DNA of 64,000 nt from Sebastes aleutianus (Eukaryota; Chordata; Actinopteri; Perciformes; Sebastidae): assembly GCA_916700875.1 (NCBI GenBank), contig CAKAKS010000072.1, positions 41,330,464 to 41,394,463 of the forward strand, written 5' to 3'. Of this stretch, positions 13,101 through 23,184 are shown one piece after another; the stretch's first letter is position 1; each line of letters opens with the position of its first letter. The position numbers and the translations under genes are program-made. Under the pieces are notes generated by a model. It had not been told where the DNA came from, searched no databases, and worked only from the letters and a program-made list of their open reading frames with translations.

Positions 13101-16100
13101 CTGCAGGATTCAGGAGTGAAGCTCCTGTGTGGTTTTCTGGAGAGTCCACACTGTAGACTGGAGACTCTGAGGTCAGACACCATGTTTTACTTGTGTACTG
13201 AGATTAATATGATGTGAAAGTTGTGGTGACACTAAACTGTAGACATCAGGCTGATATTATACTGATCCACACTGAGTATCTTAATGCTAAAGTCCATTTT
13301 CTTCTTCAGTGGTTTAGTCCATTGACAGTAGCAGAGCTATGATGAGCTACACATTTAAAACCTCCATAAATCACAACACCTGACTTCATCATGTTAAAAT
13401 AAATTATTAAAAAAATACATAAATATGAGGAATAAATAAATAATCTCTATTTCAGCTATCAGACAATAACAAATATATTCACTATTTGTTTTTTTTCCTG
13501 ACTGATGTTTCACATAAGCTTCATATGTTGTAAAAGTCTTATCTTAAATATCTGTTGTTCACATTTCCACCACAAATCCATCCTGACATATTTGACATCT
13601 TTAGAAACTTTGAGATCTTGAGTTGAATCTTGAATCAGTTTCTGTGGTTCTTATTTGTGTTTGGCTGCTCAACATGAGTTTGTATCGATGGATCCACTGG
13701 TGGAGCTGTCAGAGTTTAAGAGGTGAAGTCACTACGTCTTTATTGAAGTAGCAGCACGTTGTCATTAATATCAATGAGTGTAACTGAGGAATCTTTCTTA
13801 GGCTGGTGGATATATGACACTCGCCACTGGGTGTCGGTCAGGACACAAAACTCCACTCTCTGATAACTGTTAAATCCTCTCTTCTTTATTGATGGATGTA
13901 GGTTATGTGTGTTGTGGTCCTACAGAAACAAACAGAAAAATACAATATCAGCTTACTTGACTAAAAGTAACTCACAATTTACCTAAATAATATAAGCAAC
14001 TTAAACAGCAGTATTTCTTATGTTAATAATATAGCCACAGTGAACTCAATATATACTGTACATTTACACACAACCTGACAGCAACTACATACTGTAAAAA
14101 CGTTTCTTTCAGTACAATATACACTGATTACCACAATACTATATAGCTGAATTAAAGTAATGAATAAGCAGTGACATGTGGTGGCCGGAACATGCACGGC
14201 AGCGCAGCCTTAATTAAGGACACTTATTACCTACGGACTGGACATGAGCTGAACAAAAGGCAATGTGTAATGAGACACATTTAACTACTATATACAGTAG
14301 ACAATACTGTCACAGAAATATAGCAATATAGTCAAATATCAATGCACGTGAATAAAGACTATGGAGAGCCTGATATCATTCCAATAGCATGCTCATTAGC
14401 CTATCCTGCGAGCACAGGGTCTGATTAAGTCATACAATTATTATACACCTAATAAACAGTAGGAACATTCATACAAAACAAATTATGCACTTTGCATTAT
14501 CATAGTCCTATTACAGTCCAGGGGTCTCATTTATAAAACAGTGCGTAGGATCCATACTAAAAATGTACGTGCGCACAAAAGACGAAAATGGCGTACGCCA
14601 AAAAAAAATCAGATTTATAAACCGTGCGTACGCACACCTGCACGCAATGTTCCCTTTATAAATCACAGTCCACCTGGAAATGTGCGCACGTTGATCCGCC
14701 TCATATCCCGCCCACTACACGCCCACATTCAACCATAAATGGTCAATGCAAAGCACCTCATGAATGTTTCTGCATGTGAATGAGCCTGTTGTTGATCAGT
14801 GGATCTTTACGGTGAATCACGGCGACTCCCGAGAGGAAGACAGAGAAAAGGAGTTTTTCTGACACAGAGATGGAGGAGCTTGTAGGTGAAGAGGACTCTG
14901 AACACTCGTTCCCTCCTGATTCTCTCATTCACCTCACGTAGTCCTCACAGTGCCGGTATATCCACCAGCACCATGCAGCATGTTCCGAGTCTCACCGCTG
15001 TGTTTATATCTTTACAGCAATCAGACTGATCCATTCACTTAAAATGATCAAGACAATCAGTAATATCCCCCACCTGGATATCATTAGAAAAAGGAAGTTT
15101 GACAGGTGTACAATATTTATTTATTTATTTATTTAAGTTGTTATGGCGAACTTGTCCTGCATTATCATTAGGACTGATGATGATAATGACGATATGGAGA
15201 GTAACGATTGTGTGAGAGCTGTCACTGGCTTTAATTACACACTTTATTAATTTACACAATCCATACTGGTGAAGATGTGCCGGGTGGAGGTGACTGGAGG
15301 AGGCAGAGTGGCGCACCGCGGCGGTCTGATAGTTGCATCGGATAGCTGTTTTCATTTTGTCTATTTATACTGTATCTGTCCCTATCTAATAAACCATAAA
15401 TAAATTAATAAGTCACGTCATCACTGCAGCGATTTTACACAACAACTTTATGAAAACTAATATGGTACTTGGTGATATCTGCACACTATTAGAAGATCTT
15501 AATAAAACTATTGGCGCTCTGTTCTGCCATTCTTTAATGCTATTTGATATAATCTTGGATTTCTACAACCGATGATGTTGATTTCAACAGCTGCTCCACA
15601 GCTGACTGCGACTGTCGGTAGTCCGGTCCTCTCCTCTGCGCTCTGGAGGTGGAGGGAACGTGATGGAGACAGCGCTGATGAGATATTGAGCGGAATTTGC
15701 TTTGAGATTTGAGTTGATCTTTTACATTTGTAAGGTGCTTATGGAATAGTTATGGATCACTAGCACAAAGAACACTGCTGTTTTAAATGTTTATGATAAA
15801 GTGGATATAAGTATGAAGAGAAGTTAAATGTGTGAGAGGCATCATTATACGTATAATGAGATTTAATGTCTACAGTCCGGCTTCAATTCACCACCTCACC
15901 GTCTGCGTCTCCGGTTTTCTCTACCTCGGTGCCTCCATAATGTGCGTACGCACGGGTCAAAGTTTCCGTACCGGTGCGCACATTCTCCCGTCAAGTTTGT
16001 TTTTATAGATCACAACTTTTGCGTGGGAAGTGGCGTACGCACATTTCAGGCCCCGTTTTGTGCGTACGCAACGGTTATAAATGAGACCCCAGGCCTTTCT

Positions 16101-19100
16101 AACAATGAGAGCTCTGTTTCACTGTTTGTATTTGACAGTTTTTAACCTGCATCCTGTTGGCTTCAGGTGTTTGGAGTTTACATTTTCTAAACTTCTACGT
16201 TCTAAACCTTCTTCAGCTCTGAACACATTATTAAACATTGAATGATTTCAAGCTGGAACGTTGTCTTCTAAACTTACATCATTTATTCTTTTTTCAGATT
16301 GAGGAACTGCAGGTTATCAGAGATCAGCTGTGCTTCTCTGGCCTCAGCTCTGAAGTCCAACCCCTCCCATCTGAGAGAGCTGGATCTGAGCTACAACAAC
16401 CTGAAGGATTCAGGAGTGAAGCTCCTGTGTGGTTTTCTGGAGAGTCCAAACTGTAGACTTGAGACTCTGGGGTCAGTTCACTGACTCTCTGGTACTATTA
16501 GAGATCTTATATGTTTAATTAACAATTGAACCTGATTTATGTACAAACATAACTTACATCCATAAAGTTGTTAATGTCCTTTTCTTCATATTTTCATGTT
16601 TCTTGAACTAAATTCAGTCTGCAGTCACAAAAGACTTGTGTTTCTTAAAGAAAGTGTAGAAAATGTCCACTGTTAGTTGTTAAAGTAAATTAATGTTTAT
16701 CATTGTTGGTAAATGGTCACATCTGGATACAGAAGATCCTCTGAACTAATATCTGTTTTACATTGATCAAGTTTACTTCATGAAGTAGAAATATTTCTCT
16801 GGTTTCTGTTTGTTTCAACGTGTTTTCACAAATAATGTCTGATCATTGATATTGATCCTTCAGCACACACACATAGATGAACACAGAGATCAGCAGCATG
16901 TTATTGATGTGTGTTGACATGAACAGGTGTATGAATGTTGTGGTGACATCTGGATGATGTCTGTAGAAGGCTGACATTATGATGATCCACAATAACACAA
17001 TGACAAAGTCACTCTACTAATTTTAGGGAAAAGCTCATTGATTAAGACATAGTAATGTTGAGCTACACATTTAAAACTTGAACACATCTGACTGGATTAT
17101 AAAGTGATTTTTATCTTCATCATTTATTCTTTATTCAGATTGTGGGGCTGCAGTTTGTCAGAGATCAGCTGTGCTTCTCTGGTCTCAGCTCTGAAGTCCA
17201 ACCCCTCCCATCTGAGAGAGCTGGAGCTGAGTGGAAACAACCTGCAGGATTCAGGAGTGAAGCTCCTGTCTGATCTTGTGAAGAGTCCAAACTGTAGACT
17301 GGAGACTCTGAGGTCAGTAGAGGGTCGGAGTCGGTCCATGCTGGTTCCATCAGAATTGCACTAAACACTCAACAGTCAGTGTGTTACTCCCGTGGGGTAT
17401 CCCTGCAGCTCCACTGTGTGGACAACCAACCAGTAAAGCCTGGTTTATGCTCGCCGTAGTGAAGCCGGCGTGAGGTGCGCGCGACAGAAAATTACGTCAT
17501 CACGGATTTCGTGTGGTGCGCAAAGGCTCATGACCACAGGGACAGTCACATGACTACAGGGACAGTCACATGACTACAGGGACAGTCACATGACCACAGG
17601 GACAGTCACATGACCACAGGGACAGTCAAATGACAACGGGGACAGTCCCTTGACCACGGGGACAGTCACATGACCATGGGGACAGTCATATGACCACAGG
17701 GACGGCCACATGACCACAGGGAAAGTCACATGACCACGGGGACAGTCACATGACCACGGGGACGGTCACATGACCACAGTGACGGTCACATGACCACGGG
17801 GACGGTCACATGCAACAGGGATGACCACAGGGACAGTCACATGACCACGGGGATGACCACGGGGACAGTTACATGACCACAGAGACAGTCACATGACCAC
17901 GGGGACGGTCACATCACCACAGGGACAGTCACATGTCCACAGGGACGGTCCATTGACCACAGAGACAGTCACATGACCACAGAGACAGTCACATGACAGC
18001 AAAGACAGCCACATGACCAAAGAGACAGTCGCATGACCACAGAGACGGTCACATGTCCACAGAGACAGTCACATATCCACAGGGACAGTCACATGTCCAC
18101 GGAGACAGCCACATGACCACAGGGACAGTCACATGACCACAGAGGCAGTCACATGTCCACAGGGACGGTCACATGACCACAGAGACAGTCATATGACTAC
18201 AGGGACAGTCACATGACCACGGGGACAGTCACATGACTACGGGGACAGCCACATGACCACAGGGACAGTCACATGACAACAGGGACAATCACATGACCAT
18301 AGGGACAGTCAGATGACCACGGGGACAGTCACATGACAACGGGGACAGTCACATGACAACGGGGACAGTCACATGACCACGGGGACAGTCACATGACCAC
18401 GGGGACAGTCACATGACCACAGTGACGGTCACATGACCACGGGGACGGTCACATGCAACAGGGATGACCACAGGGACAGTCACATGACCACGGGGACGGT
18501 CACATGACCACGGGGACGGTCACATGACCACAGGGACAGTCACATGTCCACGGGACAGTCACATGACCACAGTGACGGTCACATGACCACGGGGACGGTC
18601 ACATGCAACAGGGATGACCACAGGGACAGTCACATGACCACGGGGATGACCACGGGGACAGTTACATGACCACAGAGACAGTCACATGACCACGGGGACG
18701 GTCACATCACCACAGGGACAGTCACATGTCCACAGGGACAGTCCATTGACCACAGAGACAGTCACATGACCACAGAGACAGTCACATGACAGCAAAGACA
18801 GCCACATGACCAAAGAGACAGTCGCATGACCACAGAGACGGTCACATGTCCACAGAGACAGTCACATATCCACAGGGACAGTCACATGTCCACGGAGACA
18901 GCCACATGACCACAGGGACAGTCACATGACCACAGAGGCAGTCACATGACAACAGGGACAATCACATGACCATAGGGACAGTCAGATGACCACGGGGACA
19001 GTCACATGACAACGGGGACAGTCACATGACAACGGGGACAGTCACATGACCACGGGGACAGTCACATGACCACGGGGACAGTCACATGACCACAGTGACG

Positions 19101-22100
19101 GTCACATGACCACGGGGACGGTCACATGCAACAGGGATGACCACAGGGACAGTCACATGACCACGGGGACGGTCACATGACCACGGGGACGGTCACATGA
19201 CCACAGGGACAGTCACATGTCCACGGGACAGTCACATGACCACAGAGACAGTCACATGTCCACAGGGACGGTCCATTGACCACAGAGACAGTCACATGAC
19301 CACAGAGACAGTCACATGACAGCAAAGACAGCCACATGACCAAAGAGACAGTCGCATGACCACAGAGACGGTCACATGTCCACAGAGACAGTCACATATC
19401 CACAGGGACAGTCACATGTCCACGGAGACAGCCACATGACCACAGGGACAGTCACATGACCACAGAGGCAGTCACATGTCCACAGGGACGGTCACATGAC
19501 CACAGAGACAGTCATATGACTACAGGGACAGTCACATGACCACGGGGACAGTCACATGACTACAGGGACAGCCACATGACCACAGGGACAGTCACATGAC
19601 AACAGGGACAGTCACATGACCATAGGGACAGTCAGATGACCACAGGGACAGTCACATGACAACGGGGACAGTCACATGACAACGGGGACAGTCACATGAC
19701 CACGGGGACAGTCACATGACCACGGGGATGACCACGGGGACAGTCACATGACCACGTGGACGGACACATGACAACAGGGACAGTCACATGACCACGGGGA
19801 CAATTACATGACCACGGGGACAGTCACATGACCACAGGGACAGTCACATGTCCACGGGACAGTCACATGACCACAGGGACAGTCACATGTCCACAGGGAC
19901 GGTCACATGACCACAGAGACAGTCACATGACCACAGAGACAGTCACATGACCACAGAGACAGCCACATGTCCACAGAGACAGTACATATCCAAAGGGACA
20001 GTCACATGTCCACGGAGACAGCCACATGACCACAGGGACAGTCACATGACCACAGGGACGGTCACATGACCACAGAGACAGTCACATGACCAGGGGGACA
20101 GTCACATGACTACATTGTGTTTTCTTTTGATGTGTGTTGGATTGAGACTAATGTTCTTTCCTTTAATGTAGGCACAGAACATGATTATCAGCAGTCAGTT
20201 GTAGTCTTCATGGTGCAGATATGATGATAAGCATTTAATTATGATAGATTGATGCTAATTCAAAGAACGGACAATTATTTTAAACTTGTTCTATAACTTT
20301 TGGGTCTGTGTTGATCTCTACAGGATCAACAAGAAGGTCTACACAGCGGCCAGACCCAAAGAATGTGAGTATTGAAACAACTTCCCCCATTCATCAAACT
20401 ATTGTACATTCACATCTGATCTTAAAATGAGAATGTCCTCATTGTACAACAAAACTGTTACTCAGTTCCATCTTTGTTCCAGATGTTAAGATCACGTCTA
20501 TTTGAACAATATTCATCAATATTCTCTTTCACTTTCAGGGGACTCAGATGTCAAACTGAATGAGGGAATAAAGCTACCTGAGGACGACAAAAAGGTGAGA
20601 AAGGAGCAGTTGTACAGTGTGAAATCCTCCAGTTTAAACCACGGATGACTTTACTTGGACATTTATCAAGGATCTACCGCTGAAGAACTGTAGTGTATTA
20701 CACCTGCTGGCAGACATTCATTTAATGACTTAGACTGCATTCACCTGCAGAAGTTAATAGTGTGGAGTGAAGATCACTGAACTATCATTTATTTACTAAA
20801 CTTGGCCTCTGAGCTCTCGTCACTGGCAGTACCATAATCGGTCCAGGAGCTGGTGCTGGTACTGGTGCTGGTGCTGGTACTGGTACTGGTGCTGGTGCTG
20901 GTACTGGTACTGGTACTTGTACTGATACAGGTGCTGGTACTGGTACTGGTACTGGTACTGGTACTGGTACTGGTGTGTTAGTAAATGAGGAGCTAAATAC
21001 ATGGAGAGTATTGAGACCCATGTTCTTGGTGTAGTTGTCCTTCTGTGTAGTCTTCTCTAACACACCTCACACTGTCACTCCATTGAAGTCATTTCCTCTC
21101 TGACTCATACAGGGTGCTTGAGTTGAGTATTGACAGTGTGGCTCTAGTATTTCATCACTTTATTAAACACTAAGACAAGTTGGTATTTCTATTAAAATAA
21201 CTAATTCTGTTCCTTTTTTGATTCCAGGCTCCAACATCCTTCTCACCTGAGCAGACAGCTGGATCTTCATACAGGTAATCGTATAAACTCTGGACCCAGA
21301 GTGTGTAATATTGATTGCCAGAAACTATATTTAGTTTTGGACAAAACCAACTCACTGTGACAGGGTGGCTGGTGCTAGCCTGCATCGGTCACACACAGGA
21401 TCCACACCAGACATGGACTTGGCTAGCTTTACTTTAGACCAGTGGAGACGATGTGAAACCTTTGACCTGGATAATTGTATGTCGTCAGGAAATTGAAGAG
21501 GAATGTACTCTATCTGAAGCCTTCTTCTAAACTTTATCAGGACACCGTGTCCCCACGTCTTCCTGCCACTGAATCCTTCACAAAGTTGAGGGTTCCAAAT
21601 GATGAGAGTTTAATAAGGAATGAACAACACCAATAGAGCGCTGCAGGGATGATGTATTTCTGTAGGGCAACAGGAAGTTAGCATCACTCTGGTTCCCTCC
21701 ACTAACAGCCAATGGGATTGTTCCGTTGGGTTTTGGATTATTGCAGAAAATCAGCTGTGTGGCAAACACACGTTTATGATACTGACACGTTTTGTTCAGC
21801 AAGATAATCTCCAGAATGAACACCACTTTATGATTTTTGAAGCGTGAATGCAATCAGCAGAGGCCTGTACTACGAAGACTTATTAATTTAACGGAATACT
21901 CAAAAGTCAGATATATTCATCTAGATGGGGCAGAGATGTATAAATAGCTCTCAGAATATAATAGATAAATAAAATACACTTCATTATACCATTTAGCAAT
22001 GTTGTGGTGTGTGTGACTGTTTCAGCCTTCTTTCAGCTTTCACTGAAGCACTGTAGTCTTGTCACAGTGTCCTCTGAACCCCGAGTCACAAAGTCAAATA

Positions 22101-23145
22101 TGGTCTGAAAAATCTACGGAGAAGTCTGGAAATTTGAGTCTGGAAAGTCTGGACAGTGTGGTCTAGTTGTGCCTTTTGGGGGTTAGAAGTCCAGGGTGCC
22201 CAACATTTTTGAATTTTTTCCAAAAGGGCAAAACCTTCAGCCCTACTTCAGTAGGGGTCAAGAGGTGAACGGGGGGGTATGTGAGCCATGCTCACTTTAG
22301 CCTTGTTAATGTGGTGATATTGATTTTAACATATCACCTAGCCCTAAAGGGTGTTAAGTCTTATCTGTCAAGGTCTTAAAAAGCATTAAATTTAATTTAT
22401 AAAAGTATGCAGACATAAGTGATGATGTTCTTTTTAACACAGGCTTTGCCCCTTCATGTGTAAATGTGTTACTGTTATTGTCACACAGTGAAGTTACCTT
22501 CTGCCTTTACCCCATCCTAGTATTAGGGGCAGTGGGCAACCTTCAACAGGTTTGGGTTGAGGTGGCAGCAAACTAACTAACTCTGCGCTAGCATCCTGCC
22601 CAGGAGCAGGCCGTGGTTCAACCTCAACATCAGAAATTAGATTTCAACATGGAGCTGTTTGGCTCCAGTTTATAAGCACAGATAAAGATGTGGATGGTGG
22701 TGATATGTCCCACCAACTTTAAAGAAAGCATGTCATATCCCAACCAACCTCGTTTCCTTGCTGAGGCCTCGACTAAAAGAGAGAGACTAACAGGCCAATA
22801 AATGCTTGTTATATCAGTTTGGCCCTCTTTGTCCTACAGCTTCAGGTGTCCTGGTCCAGGTGTGTTCCAGTGTGCTTTGACTGGACTGGTGTTTGACATG
22901 GCTCAGGAGGCGGAGCTACTGTACAGGACCGTCCAATGGGATGAGAGCTTCCTCCAATCAGCTGGCAAAATGGCTGCAGGGCCGCTGTTCAACATCAAGT
23001 GTTCTGAGGATGCTGCTCTCCGTCAGCTCCACCTCCAACACTGTGACACAAAGGAAGGTAAAGACATTGTTCAAAATGAATAGTAAAATTGCAAAAATGT
23101 TTTTTAATGTGTACTTTGTTGGAATTAGCTGCATTAGGTGACGTG

Positions 23146-23184
<39 letters not shown>

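Noticed and set aside
17528..20112. Possible CRISPR-like array
   Set aside because: Units are contiguous 21-bp tandem repeats without unique spacers, in an intron of a vertebrate gene.
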